Assembly (NCBI GenBank): GCA_963708235.1
Contig: OY970200.1
Coordinates: 496,001-560,000, forward strand
Direction: 5' to 3'
Length of the DNA: 64,000 bases
DNA from: G963708235 sp963708235
Lineage (GTDB): Bacteria; Actinomycetota; Acidimicrobiia; Spongiisociales; UBA5794
The translations under genes and the position numbers were made by a program. Positions 34,960 through 44,348 of this stretch are shown piece by piece (position 1 is the stretch's first letter; the number at the start of each line of letters is the position of its first letter). The notes under the pieces are model-generated. The model saw nothing but the letters and a program-made list of their open reading frames with translations. It did not search any database and was not told the origin of the DNA.

Positions 34960-37100
34960 TGCTCACCAATCTCGCCTTCAAGGCCACCCCACTCATCCTC
35001 GCCGCAGAGGAACACGGCACCACCTCCTACGGGGACGGCGGGGCGCTGGCGGCGTGGGCGTGGCTGATCCCGGTCGTCCCGCTGCTCCTGGCGTTCGCCA
35101 TCGTCTTCTTCGGTAAGCGGCTCCCCTTCAAGGGATGGGAGCTGGCGGTCGGATCGATGGCCTTCGTCGCCGTCTACGGGATCGCCCTGTTCGTGATGAA
35201 CATGGGCGACGGCATCACCTTCCAGGGTGCCGTCCATGTCGCCGACGTCGGCACCCAGACCATGGGGGCGCACATCGGCGACATGCTCACCATCGAGTGG
35301 GGATGGATGGTCGACGGACTGTCGATCATGATGTACTTCGTCGTCGGGGTGGTCGGGCTGCTGGTGTTCGTCTACGCCAAGAGCTACATGGACGGCGACA
35401 TCCGCTACACCTGGTTCTTCGCCTCGTTCACGCTGTTCGCCGGCGGCATGCTGGTGCTGGTCTCCGCACCCAACCTGATCCAGCTCATCGTCGGCTGGGA
35501 GCTGGTCGGTGTCGCCTCATGGCTGCTGATCGGTCACTACTGGGAGGACCACGAGAACTCGTCGGCGGCGATCAAGGCGTTCCTCACCAACAAGGTCGCC
35601 GATGTCGGGCTGTTCATCGGCGCCATCATCGTCGGCACCTCGGTCGGCTCGTTCCGCTTCACCGACATCCTCGACGTGGTGGGGGAGGGTGGCGGCGACA
35701 CGGCGCTGGCCCGCTTCGCCTTCTGGGGCGGTCTTGCGCTCTTCGTCGCCGCCATGGGCAAGAGCGCCCAGTTCCCGCTCCATGTCTGGCTCCCCGACGC
35801 CATGGCCGGTCCGACTCCGGTCTCGGCGCTGATGCACGCCGCCACCATGGTCACCGCCGGGGTCTACCTGATCGGGCGGATGTTCCCCTTCTACCTCACC
35901 GAAGGCTTCGCCGACGAGGTCCGCTCCATCATCATCATTATCGGTGCCCTCACCCTGCTGCTCACCGGGCTGATCGCCCTGGTGCAGAACGACATCAAGA
36001 AGGTACTCGCCTACTCGACGCTGTCGCAGCTCGGCTACATGGTCACCGCAATGGGCGCAGGGGCGTACACCGCCGGGTTGTTCCACCTCTTCACCCACGC
36101 CTTCTTCAAGGCGCTGTTGTTCCTCGGCGCCGGTTCGGTGATCCACGCCGTCCACTCCAACAACATGTCCGACATGGGTGGGCTGCGCAAGTACATGCCG
36201 CAGACGTTCTGGACCTTCATCATCGGGTCGGCGGCGCTCGCCGGGATCGTGCCCCTCGCCGGGTTCTGGTCGAAGGACGAGATCCTGGCCTCGCTCAGCT
36301 ACGCCGGTTCGTCCGAATCCGGATTCTCCGCCGCCCAGGGCGGGGCCGGGTTGGCCAGCTTCATCTTCTGGGTCGCCGTGGTCGGAGCGTTCATCACCGC
36401 CTTCTACATGACCCGCACCGTGTGGCTGACGTTCTTCGGCACCTACAAGGGTCACGGCCATCCCCACGAGTCGCCCAAGCTGATGACCTACCCGCTGATC
36501 GTCCTCGCCGGGTTTGCGGTGGTCGCCGGGCTGATCAACATCCCGGGGATCACCTCGCTGTTCACCGACACCGTGGGCACGCTGTTCAATGCGGTGTTGG
36601 ACCACCATCCCGACAGCATCGATATCACGGTCGCCCTGATCGGCGGCATCGCCGGTCTGATCGGGATCGCGTTCGGCTTCCGGATCTGGGGGAGGGACGC
36701 CGACACCCAGGCTGAGCGCGACTCGTTCCGGATCCCGGTGCTCTACCCGCTGCTGGAGCACAAGTACTACATCGACGATTTCTACATGGATGGCATCATC
36801 CGTCCCACCCGTGGCCCGCTGGCCCGCGGTGTCAACTGGTTCAACGGCCATGTCATCGACCTGGTCGTCAACGGTGTCGGATTCCTCGCCCACGGAGTGG
36901 GCCGGCTGGTCTATTCGTTCGACCAGCGGGGAGTCGACGGGGCCATCAATGCCTCGGGTGCCGCCACCGGCGGGGCCGGTGGGTTGCTGCGGCGCCTGCA
37001 GACCGGTCGGGTGCAGCAGTACGCCATCTTGGTTGTGGCCGGGACCTTGCTCCTGGTCGTCGGATTTATCGTGTTTGGCACAGGAGGAGGATCGAACTGA
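34959..37100 (+). CDS. nuoL: NADH-quinone oxidoreductase subunit L, operon 2
   Basis: The 713-residue protein has the NuoL antiporter core (GPTPVSALMHAATMVTAG, NDIKKVLAYSTLSQLGYM) and an extended C-terminal region. It is nearly 90 residues longer than NuoL1, mainly at the N-terminus and in the segment before the final helix. Starts at ATG 34959, overlapping nuoK2 by one base. Confidence 0.95.
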   Translation: MLTNLAFKATPLILAAEEHGTTSYGDGGALAAWAWLIPVVPLLLAFAIVFFGKRLPFKGWELAVGSMAFVAVYGIALFVMNMGDGITFQGAVHVADVGTQTMGAHIGDMLTIEWGWMVDGLSIMMYFVVGVVGLLVFVYAKSYMDGDIRYTWFFASFTLFAGGMLVLVSAPNLIQLIVGWELVGVASWLLIGHYWEDHENSSAAIKAFLTNKVADVGLFIGAIIVGTSVGSFRFTDILDVVGEGGGDTALARFAFWGGLALFVAAMGKSAQFPLHVWLPDAMAGPTPVSALMHAATMVTAGVYLIGRMFPFYLTEGFADEVRSIIIIIGALTLLLTGLIALVQNDIKKVLAYSTLSQLGYMVTAMGAGAYTAGLFHLFTHAFFKALLFLGAGSVIHAVHSNNMSDMGGLRKYMPQTFWTFIIGSAALAGIVPLAGFWSKDEILASLSYAGSSESGFSAAQGGAGLASFIFWVAVVGAFITAFYMTRTVWLTFFGTYKGHGHPHESPKLMTYPLIVLAGFAVVAGLINIPGITSLFTDTVGTLFNAVLDHHPDSIDITVALIGGIAGLIGIAFGFRIWGRDADTQAERDSFRIPVLYPLLEHKYYIDDFYMDGIIRPTRGPLARGVNWFNGHVIDLVVNGVGFLAHGVGRLVYSFDQRGVDGAINASGAATGGAGGLLRRLQTGRVQQYAILVVAGTLLLVVGFIVFGTGGGSN

Positions 37101-38674
37101 TGTTGGAGAACGGCTGGGCGTTGAGCCTCGTGGTTTTCTTGCCCCTCGTCGGGGCAGGGGCGGTGCTCGCCACGCCGAAGGCCAACGAGCAGGCACAGAA
37201 GGTGATCGCACTGGCGTTCGCCGGTGCGACGTTCGTGCTGTCGGTCATCCTGGCCATACAGTTCGACTACTCATCGGCGGCGGAGTTCCAGTTCGGGACC
37301 GATCTGGCGTGGATCGAGGCGATCAGCTCGCGGTTCCACATCGGCATCGACGGGATCAGCCTGCCGCTGATGGTGCTGGCGACCTTCATCACCGTGCTGG
37401 CGATCATCTACTCGTGGGAGCACTGGCCCGAGCCGCACAACCCCAAGGCGTTCCTCGCCCTGATCCTGGTGCTCGCCACCGGGATGGTCGGGACGTTCGT
37501 GGCGCTCGACCTGATCCTCTTCTTCGTGTTCTTCGAGATCGTCCTGCTGCCCATGTATTTCATGATCGGGATCTGGGGCGACCGGGCCGAGATCACCATC
37601 CCGGTGTTCAAGAAGAAGATGGAGATGCGTATCTACGCCTCGATCAAGTTCTTCCTGTTCACACTGTTCGGGTCGGCCTTCATGCTGCTCGGTTTCCTCG
37701 CCCTCTTCTTCAAGTCGGGGGACGCCGGCGCCCGCACCTTCGACATCCTGCAGCTCACCGAGTTGGCTAGGGGCGGATTGTTCGCCGGGACCTTCGGGAT
37801 GGTGGTGTTCGGCGCCATGTTCCTCGGCTTTGCGGTCAAGGTCCCGATGTTCCCGCTCCACACCTGGCTCCCCGATGCCCACACGGCGGCGCCGACGGTC
37901 GGGTCGGTGCTGCTGGCGGCGGTGCTGCTGAAGCTGGGCACCTACGCCTTTGTCCGCATCGCCCTTCCCGTCCTCCCCGAAGCGGCTGAGCGTTGGGCAC
38001 CGGCGATCGGGATCCTGGCGGTGATCGGCATCATCTACGCCTCGCTGGCCTGTCTGGCGCAGACCGACATGAAACGGCTCATCGCCTTCTCCTCGGTGGG
38101 ACACATGGGTTTTGTGATGCTCGGCATCGCCACCCTCACCGATATCGGGATCAACGCCGCCATCATCGGGATGGTCGCCCACGGCGTGATCACCGGGTTG
38201 CTCTTCTTCGTCGCCGGGTCGATGTCGCACCGCTACCACACCCGCGAGATGGCCCGTCTCGGCGGCAACCAGAAGCTGATGCCGATCATGGGCGCCATCC
38301 TCGGATTCACCGCCATGGCATCGCTCGGTCTTCCCGGGCTCGCCGGCTTCTGGGGTGAGTTCATGGCGCTGCTGGCCTCGTTCAACCCGCTCGAAGGGCT
38401 CAGCGTGGCGCTGTTCCGCACCCTGATGGTGATCGCCGCCGTCGGCACGGTGCTCGCCGCCGGGTACCTGTTGTGGATGCTGCAGAAGGTCAACTTCGGC
38501 GAGCCCAAGGCGGAATGGGAGGGCAAGACCTTCCACGACGTCGATCGCTGGGAGATGGCGGCCTGGGTGCCGCTCATCGTCACCATCATCGCCATCGGTG
38601 TGTTCCCCCGCCTCGTGTTCGGGGCCACCAATGACGCCGTGGTCAACCTCGTCTCACGGACCTTCGGAGGCTGA
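37100..38674 (+). CDS. nuoM: NADH-quinone oxidoreductase subunit M, operon 2
   Basis: The 524-residue product has FFEIVLLPMYFMIG and LPDAHTAAPTVGSVLLAAV, the NuoM signatures. A GGAGGAG lies a few bases before ATG 37100. A charged loop (FKKKMEMRIYASIKFF) distinguishes it from NuoM1. Confidence 0.95.
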   Translation: MLENGWALSLVVFLPLVGAGAVLATPKANEQAQKVIALAFAGATFVLSVILAIQFDYSSAAEFQFGTDLAWIEAISSRFHIGIDGISLPLMVLATFITVLAIIYSWEHWPEPHNPKAFLALILVLATGMVGTFVALDLILFFVFFEIVLLPMYFMIGIWGDRAEITIPVFKKKMEMRIYASIKFFLFTLFGSAFMLLGFLALFFKSGDAGARTFDILQLTELARGGLFAGTFGMVVFGAMFLGFAVKVPMFPLHTWLPDAHTAAPTVGSVLLAAVLLKLGTYAFVRIALPVLPEAAERWAPAIGILAVIGIIYASLACLAQTDMKRLIAFSSVGHMGFVMLGIATLTDIGINAAIIGMVAHGVITGLLFFVAGSMSHRYHTREMARLGGNQKLMPIMGAILGFTAMASLGLPGLAGFWGEFMALLASFNPLEGLSVALFRTLMVIAAVGTVLAAGYLLWMLQKVNFGEPKAEWEGKTFHDVDRWEMAAWVPLIVTIIAIGVFPRLVFGATNDAVVNLVSRTFGG

Positions 38675-38679
38675 CCGGA

Positions 38680-40200
38680 GTGTTCGACTACCACGCCCTC
38701 CTCCCGGAGCTGATCCTCGGCGCCACCGTTCTGGCGGTGCTGGCGACCGACCTGCTGCGCGTCCCCAAGTACTGGACGGCGGTGGTCGGGCTGGTCGGGT
38801 TGTTCGCCGCATTTGTGCCGCTGCTCACGCTCGGCTTCTGCGACATCCTCGACTTCTGCACCGAGCCCGCCGATGCGCAGCGGGTGATGATGGGCGGCTC
38901 CTATGTGGTCGACACCTTCTCGCTGGTGCTCAAGGGCGTGTTCATCGGCGCCGCCTTCATCTCGATCCTGCTGTCGGTCGGATACCTGGAGAGCGACCGG
39001 TACTGGCAGGGCGAGTTCTACTTCCTGATGCTGACCTCGGTGCTCGGCGCCGTGGTGATGGCATCGAGCCGTGATCTGATCACCCTGTTCGTCGCCCTCG
39101 AGGTGGTGACCGGGCCGACCTTCCTGCTCGCCGGTTGGCGCAAGGGCGATGCCCGCTCCAACGAGGCGGCCCTCAAGTATTTCATCATCGGGGTGCTCTC
39201 GGCGGCGATCATGCTGTTCGGGATGTCGCTGGTCTACGGCGTCACCGGCTCGCTGACCTTCGGGGAGATCCGCGCCGCCATCGCCGCCGTCGGCGACAGC
39301 CCGCTGCTCACCCTCGGGGTGATCTTCACCCTGCTCGGGTTTGCCTTCAAGGTGTCGGCGGTGCCGTTCCACTTCTGGACACCGGACACCTACCAGGGGG
39401 CGCCGATCCCGGTCACCGCCTTCCTGTCGGTGGTGTCGAAGACGGCGGGCTTCGTCGGGCTGCTCACGCTCTGCTACCTGGCGTTTGCCGACATGCGATC
39501 GCTGTGGGGGCCGCTGATGTGGATCCTCGCCGCCACTTCGATGACGCTGGGCAACCTCGTCGCCGTCCGCCAGGACGACATCGTGCGGCTGCTCGGCTAC
39601 TCGTCGATCGCCCAGGGCGGGTTCATCCTGGTGCCGTTCGCCGTAGCCGTCTCGGCCGATGTCACGGAGGCCCAACTGGAGGCGGCGTTCTTCGCCACGG
39701 TCACGTACCTGATCATCTATGCGGTGATGAACCTCGGCGCCTTTGCGGTGATCATCGCCGGCGCCAACCGGCTCAAGTCCACCGCCATTGCCGACTGGGG
39801 TGGCTTCGGGACGTATGCCCCCGGTCTGGCGACGTTGCTGGCGTTGTTCTTCGCCTCGCTGGCCGGGATCCCGCCGCTTGCCGGCTGGTTCGCCAAACTG
39901 GTGATGTTCTCGTCGGTGTTGTCGGTCCAGGATCCATGGGCGACGGGGCTTGCCGTCATCGCCGTGCTCAACTCGGTGGTGGCGTTCTTCTACTACGCCA
40001 AGGTCATCAAGTCGGCCTGGTTCGATCGGGTGCCGGATCTGGTGCCGGCGGACGAACTGCGCGGGATGGGTGGCAAGGTGGCGCCGTCGCTGCAACTGGC
40101 GCTGGTGCTCACCGCCATCGGAGTGCTGGTGCTCGGGTTCTTCCCCGGGTTGGTGGCCGAGGTGGGTGCCGCCGCCGGGACGTTCGCTTCCGGCTTCTGA
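38680..40200 (+). CDS. nuoN: NADH-quinone oxidoreductase subunit N, operon 2
   Basis: The 506-residue protein ends the 11-gene operon. It has LKYFIIGVLSAAIMLFG, HFWTPDTYQGAPIP and RQDDIVRLLGYSSIAQGGF, all NuoN features. The start is GTG 38680, five bases after the nuoM2 stop, with CGGAG just before it. Confidence 0.94.
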   Translation: MFDYHALLPELILGATVLAVLATDLLRVPKYWTAVVGLVGLFAAFVPLLTLGFCDILDFCTEPADAQRVMMGGSYVVDTFSLVLKGVFIGAAFISILLSVGYLESDRYWQGEFYFLMLTSVLGAVVMASSRDLITLFVALEVVTGPTFLLAGWRKGDARSNEAALKYFIIGVLSAAIMLFGMSLVYGVTGSLTFGEIRAAIAAVGDSPLLTLGVIFTLLGFAFKVSAVPFHFWTPDTYQGAPIPVTAFLSVVSKTAGFVGLLTLCYLAFADMRSLWGPLMWILAATSMTLGNLVAVRQDDIVRLLGYSSIAQGGFILVPFAVAVSADVTEAQLEAAFFATVTYLIIYAVMNLGAFAVIIAGANRLKSTAIADWGGFGTYAPGLATLLALFFASLAGIPPLAGWFAKLVMFSSVLSVQDPWATGLAVIAVLNSVVAFFYYAKVIKSAWFDRVPDLVPADELRGMGGKVAPSLQLALVLTAIGVLVLGFFPGLVAEVGAAAGTFASGF

Positions 40201-40626
40201 GCGCAGGCGTGTGAGCGCAGGCGTGTGAGGCTGGGCAGACGAGGGTGTATCGGCGTGGACCCCTTCCCCCTGAATGAGTCCACGCCGAGACTGAAACGTC
40301 CGGTGTGATGGTCTGTGTGGCGTCCCGGTAGGCCTCCCGGGACGGATACAGAACCGTCCGTCCACCCCCGACCGTCTGGCGACGGTCCTGGCTCCACCTG
40401 CCTGGTCGTTCCCCCGGCAGACCCCCCTACCCGGCCCGGCTGTGGAGCCTGTGTTCGCCTCTGCGATCACTCCTTGAATGTATAGATGTTTGCTCCCGAT
40501 GGCAATGGGCTGACCGACTCAGTTGGGTTTCGGATCACACGGTGTGGGTGACGCAGCCTGCTCCGATGCGGTCTAACTTGCGAAGAGTCTCGTGCGGCTG
40601 AGGCCGCATTCCCCACGGAGGTCACG
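40201..40626. other. 426-bp non-coding gap rich in small repeats and hairpins
   Basis: No convincing coding frame is present. It starts with a 14-bp direct repeat (GCGCAGGCGTGTGA twice, 40201-40228). Four stems follow: 40251-40260 with 40278-40287; 40321-40328 with 40337-40344; 40340-40345 with 40354-40359, which competes with the one before; and 40370-40376 with 40381-40387. A GCGGC-TGAG-GCCGC hairpin lies just before the DUF1704 start. It could hold the nuo2 terminator plus a structured leader or small RNA; no known RNA family is recognised. Confidence 0.5.
40251..40287 (+). terminator. Candidate nuo2 terminator hairpin
   Basis: A perfect ten-base stem, CGGCGTGGAC and GTCCACGCCG, with a 17-base loop lies 50 bases after nuoN2. 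The lack of a T tract and the long loop make a regulatory stem possible instead. Confidence 0.45.
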
Positions 40627-41931
40627 GTGCTCGATCAGGCGGAACAGGACCGGGTGCGTCGCGTTGCGGAGTTGCTGCACCAGGCGGCACGACCGATGCG
40701 TGTGTTGGGTGCGCTGGCGTGGGCGCCCGAGGTGAAGCAGCAGTTCCTTGCCGGTGGTGGTCAGCAGCTCCCCGAGGTGTCGTACCCCGGATATGACCCC
40801 GGACCGGTCACCGCCATCATCCAGGAGGCGCGGCGGGACATCTTCCCCGGCAACGTGGTCGACGACTGGCTCGAGTCGCAGGCCGATGCCATCGCCAGCA
40901 CCGCCGAGATGATGGCGTCGGCCGGGACCTCCGCCTTCTCTGCCTGGGGCCGTCGCCTCTACGGAATGCCCACCGACCCCCTGCGCTACGACCCGGTGAC
41001 CCCGCTCGCCCTCGCCCACCAGGTCCTCGAGTCGATGGCCGACCTGGTCTCCGCCAAGCTCGATGTCACCCCGCCGGCGACGAAGTCGGCCGAGGACATC
41101 GTGGCGGTCATCGAACCGGCGGTGAACCTCATGTTCGGTGACCTGGCTCCGCCGGTCCAGATCGTCGATCAGCTCTCGGCGAATGCGTTGGCCAGTCGCA
41201 AGCACATCCGGGTCCGCCGCGGCGCCAGGTTCACCGATCTCGACGCCCGTCAGCTTCTCGAACACGAAGCATTCATCCACGTCGCCACCGCATTCAACGG
41301 TCTCGAGCAGAAGGATCTCCCCATCCTCGCCATCGGGCATGCCGGGACGACGCGTACGCAGGAGGGCTTGGCGGTCTTCGCCGAGTTGATGAGCGGCACG
41401 CTCGACCTCGACCGCTTCCGTCGCCTCGCCCACCGGGTCATCGCCATCCACATGGCGATGGAGGGCGCCAACTTCATCGAGGTGTTCCGTTGGTTCGCCG
41501 AGCGGGTCGACGAGGACCAGGCGTTCGAGAGCACCCGCCGGGTGTTCCGCGGCGGCAACGTCAACGGCGGCGTGGCCTTTCTCAAGGACATCGTCTATCT
41601 CGCCGGTCTTCTCGAGGTCTCCACCTTTGTCCGCGGTGCCTTCGCCGCCGGACGCACCGACACCCTCGGGATCCTGTTCTGCGGCAAGCTCGACATCTCG
41701 GGCGTGCCGGCGCTCGCCGAACTCCGCAACAGCGGGCTGTGCGTCCGCCCCCGGTTCCTTCCGCCGTGGGTCTCAGATCCGCGCCACACCCTGGCGATGC
41801 TCACCTGGTCGACGTTCTCGTCGCAGATCGACCTCACCCGGGTCACCATGGCCGTGGAGCGCCTCCTCGCCCGCACCGAACGCGTCGACATCTCCGGCAG
41901 CATCACCTTCGACCCCGCTCCGGCGTCGTAG
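40627..41931 (+). CDS. DUF1704 / QEGLA-motif protein, metallopeptidase-like
   Basis: The 434-residue product has LLEHEAFIHVATAFNG near residue 215 and the name-giving TRTQEGLAVFAEL near residue 242. The HExxH-like pair HEAFIH and downstream glutamate suggest a zinc-binding fold, as proposed for this family (also called flavohemoglobin expression-modulating QEGLA motif protein). No signal peptide is seen. Start GTG 40627 follows CACGGAGGTCAC, a good ribosome-binding site. The true reaction is unknown. It stands alone between the hairpin-rich gap and the repeat array. Confidence 0.85.
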   Translation: MLDQAEQDRVRRVAELLHQAARPMRVLGALAWAPEVKQQFLAGGGQQLPEVSYPGYDPGPVTAIIQEARRDIFPGNVVDDWLESQADAIASTAEMMASAGTSAFSAWGRRLYGMPTDPLRYDPVTPLALAHQVLESMADLVSAKLDVTPPATKSAEDIVAVIEPAVNLMFGDLAPPVQIVDQLSANALASRKHIRVRRGARFTDLDARQLLEHEAFIHVATAFNGLEQKDLPILAIGHAGTTRTQEGLAVFAELMSGTLDLDRFRRLAHRVIAIHMAMEGANFIEVFRWFAERVDEDQAFESTRRVFRGGNVNGGVAFLKDIVYLAGLLEVSTFVRGAFAAGRTDTLGILFCGKLDISGVPALAELRNSGLCVRPRFLPPWVSDPRHTLAMLTWSTFSSQIDLTRVTMAVERLLARTERVDISGSITFDPAPAS

Positions 41932-42020
41932 ACGCCCGGCAGGCCGCCTCGTCTGGGTTCTTTCTTGACCCTCCCGCGTCGGTCTGCGTCCGCAGCGCCC
42001 CACCCCGTCTGGCGCCGGAA

Positions 42021-42890
42021 GTGTCGTTGTGACGATGTGCAGCCGGGTTTGTGGCTGTCGTTTCTTGGCCCTCCCCGCCCCGGGGGGCAGGGTACCTCCG
42101 AGGTTTGGGAGGAGGTGGGGCGGGGCGTGAGGCTGGATGGCTGGACGTTGATGGGGCCCCGTGCGGGTGCGTGTCGTCGTGGCGATGCGCAGCCGGGTTT
42201 GCGGCTGTCGGTGACACTTTCTGCTCGGGGACTTCGGCGTGGCGCTCCGCCCCGTCTGCGTCCGCAAGCGTCCGCAGCCACCCCTCCTCCCGAGGAGGGG
42301 AGGGCCGGAAGTGTCGTTGTGGCGATGTGCAGCCGGGCTTGTGGCTGTCGCTTCTTGGCCCTCCCCGCCCCGGGGGGCAGGGTACCTCCGAGGTTTGGGA
42401 GGAGGTGGGGCGGGGCGTGAGGCTGGATGGCTGGACGTTGATGGGGCCCCGCGCGGGTGCGTGTCGTCGTGGCGATGCGCAGCCGGGTTTGCGGCTGTCG
42501 GTGACACTTTCTGCTCGGGGACTTCGGCGTGGCGCTCCGCCCCGTCTGCGTCCGCAAGCGTCCGCAGCCACCCCTCCTCCCGAGGAGGGGAGGGCCGGAA
42601 GTGTCGTTGTGGCGATGTGCAGCCGGGTTTGTGGCTGTCGCTTCTTGGCCCTCCCCGCCCCGGGGGGCGGGGTGCCTCCGAGGTTTGGGAGGAGGTGGGG
42701 CGGGGCGTGAGGCTGGATGGCGGGACGTTGATGGGGTCCCGTGCGGGTGCGTGTCGTCGTGGCGATGCGCAGCCGGGTTTGCGGCTGTCGGTGACACTTT
42801 CTGCTCGGGGACTTCGGCGTGGCGCTCTGCCCCGTCTGCGTCCGCAAGCGTCCGCAGCCACCCCTCCTCCCGAGGAGGGGAGGGCCGGAA
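42021..42890. repeat. Tandem array of three 290-bp units
   Basis: The marker GTGTCGTTGT recurs at 42021, 42311, 42601 and 42891, exactly 290 bases apart, giving three full units and a partial fourth. Units differ by only a few substitutions. Each contains a left end (GGCCCTCCCCGCCCC), two copies of an inner segment GCAGCCGGGTTTG-GGCTGTC, and a right end (CGCAGCCACCCCTCC ... GGGGAGGGCC) that forms a strong hairpin. Long open frames cross the array but repeat the same residues and look accidental. The ends match the elements at 10985 and 60176. The sequence just before it (41932-42020) is a degenerate start of the same unit. Confidence 0.88.
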
Positions 42891-43248
42891 GTGTCGTTGT
42901 GGCGATGTGCAGCCGGGCTTGTGGCTGTCGTTTCTTGGCCCACCCCCGCCCCCCGGGGAGCGTCGGAATACCTCCGGATCGGCAATCTGGGCGCTCCGAA
43001 ACCCTTGTGCCCCAACGGCCCGAAATCGGCGGACGGAGTAAATCGACAGACCCCCCGGGGCGGGGAGGGCCAGAAAGGAAGCGCGGTTCGAGGGTCTTGT
43101 CGGTGACGCTGGAGCGTCCGGATGTTGAGGTCGCGCGCCGCCGCCCCCATCTACGCTCGCAGCTCCCTCCGCTGGCGGGGAGGGCCAGAAGGGACGCCAT
43201 TTCGCCGGGCCGAAGGTGCTCGTGGCCTTCCGTCTCTATGCTCGTCGG
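42891..43248. repeat. Partial repeat unit and repeat-end fragments upstream of the methyltransferase
   Basis: A truncated fourth unit (42891-42950) is followed by scattered fragments with the repeat end GGCGGGGAGGGCCAGAA at about 43060-43075 and 43177-43192. No gene is seen. The midA promoter must lie in or near this material. Confidence 0.6.
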
Positions 43249-44328
43249 ATGCTGTTGGATGTGCTGGTCGATCGCGTTCGTCGCCAGGGGCCGATGCCGT
43301 TCGAGGTGTTCATGGAGGCGTGCCTCTATGACCCCGAGGGCGGGTTCTTCGCCACCGGGCCGCTCCGGTCGGTCAAGGCGGGCGACTTCCTGACCAGCCC
43401 CGAGGTCAGTCCCTGGTTCGGGCGGACCATCGCCCGGTATGTGGCGGCCCGGCACGAGACGCTGGGGTTGGTCGAGCCGACGCTGGTGGAGGTCGCCGCC
43501 GGATCGGGGTCGCTGCTGAGGAGCCTTCTCCCGGCGTTGGAGGCCTCCGGTGCGGCACCGGCCACGACATGGGCCGTCGAGGCCTCTCCGGCCGCCAGAG
43601 CGGCGCTCGGCGAGGTTCCGGGGGTGGACGCAGTCGTGGCCACGATGGACGAGGCGCCGAATCCGGTCACCGGAACCGTTATCGCCAACGAGCTGCTGGA
43701 CAATCTGCCGGTGGCGCTGGCGGTTCGCTCCGGTGGCGGCTGGGAGGAGCGATGGGTCGGTGTCGATGGCGACGGGCTCGGGCTGGTTGCGGCGCCGGTA
43801 CGACCCGAGGTGGCGGATTGGGCGGACCAGTTCGGTGGCCGGGTCGTCGAGGGCGGGATGGTCGAGGTCGAGATCGCCGCATCACGCTGGGTGGCCGACA
43901 CGGTGGGCAGGCTGAGCCGGGGGAGTGTGCTCCTCTTCGACTACGGGGGGACGGCGGAGGAACTCGAGCCGCGACGTACCCAGGGGACGCTGCGCACGTA
44001 TCGGAGCCATCATCTCGGCCCCGATCCGCTGCTCGAGCCTGGTCAGACCGATGTCACCGTCGACGTCAACTTCACCGCCATGGCCGCCGCCGCCGAAGGT
44101 GCCGGTGCGTCGCGGGTGCGGGTGGTCCGCCAGGACGACTTCCTCGCCGGATGGGGTCTCGAAGATGTCATCTCCGGGATGCGTCACCAGGAGTTGGCGC
44201 TCGCCGCCGAGGGACCGGACGCCGCCATGCGCCGGCTGGTGGTGCGATCCGAGAAGTCCGACGCCGAGACCCTGCTCCATCCGCGCGGTCTCGGCGACTT
44301 CCGGGTTCTCGTCGTCGAGGTCGACTGA
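43249..44328 (+). CDS. SAM-dependent methyltransferase, MidA/NDUFAF7 family
   Basis: The 359-residue protein opens with the family signature GPMPFEVFMEACLYDPEGGFF (in two parts, residues 14-34), then a Rossmann SAM-binding motif LVEVAAGSGSLL near residue 85 and IANELLDNLPVAL near 150. The human and slime-mould members methylate an arginine of the complex I NuoD-equivalent subunit during assembly. Its closeness to the nuo2 operon (3 kb downstream) supports the same role here, but that is inference. ATG 43249 fits the family start; an in-frame GTG at 43216 is possible. Confidence 0.85.
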   Translation: MLLDVLVDRVRRQGPMPFEVFMEACLYDPEGGFFATGPLRSVKAGDFLTSPEVSPWFGRTIARYVAARHETLGLVEPTLVEVAAGSGSLLRSLLPALEASGAAPATTWAVEASPAARAALGEVPGVDAVVATMDEAPNPVTGTVIANELLDNLPVALAVRSGGGWEERWVGVDGDGLGLVAAPVRPEVADWADQFGGRVVEGGMVEVEIAASRWVADTVGRLSRGSVLLFDYGGTAEELEPRRTQGTLRTYRSHHLGPDPLLEPGQTDVTVDVNFTAMAAAAEGAGASRVRVVRQDDFLAGWGLEDVISGMRHQELALAAEGPDAAMRRLVVRSEKSDAETLLHPRGLGDFRVLVVEVD

Positions 44329-44348
44329 CCCCGACCGCTGCCGCCTTC

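Noticed and set aside
40201..40500. Known non-coding RNA such as RNase P RNA, tmRNA, SRP RNA or a cobalamin riboswitch in the hairpin-rich gap
   Set aside because: None of the conserved boxes I know for these families could be found on either strand.
42239..43393. Long open frames through the 290-bp array (repeating residues such as PLLPRRGG)
   Set aside because: The same residues recur every 290 bp with the repeat, the composition is Arg/Pro/Gly-rich, and parallel frames are open on both strands. This is repeat DNA, not a protein family.
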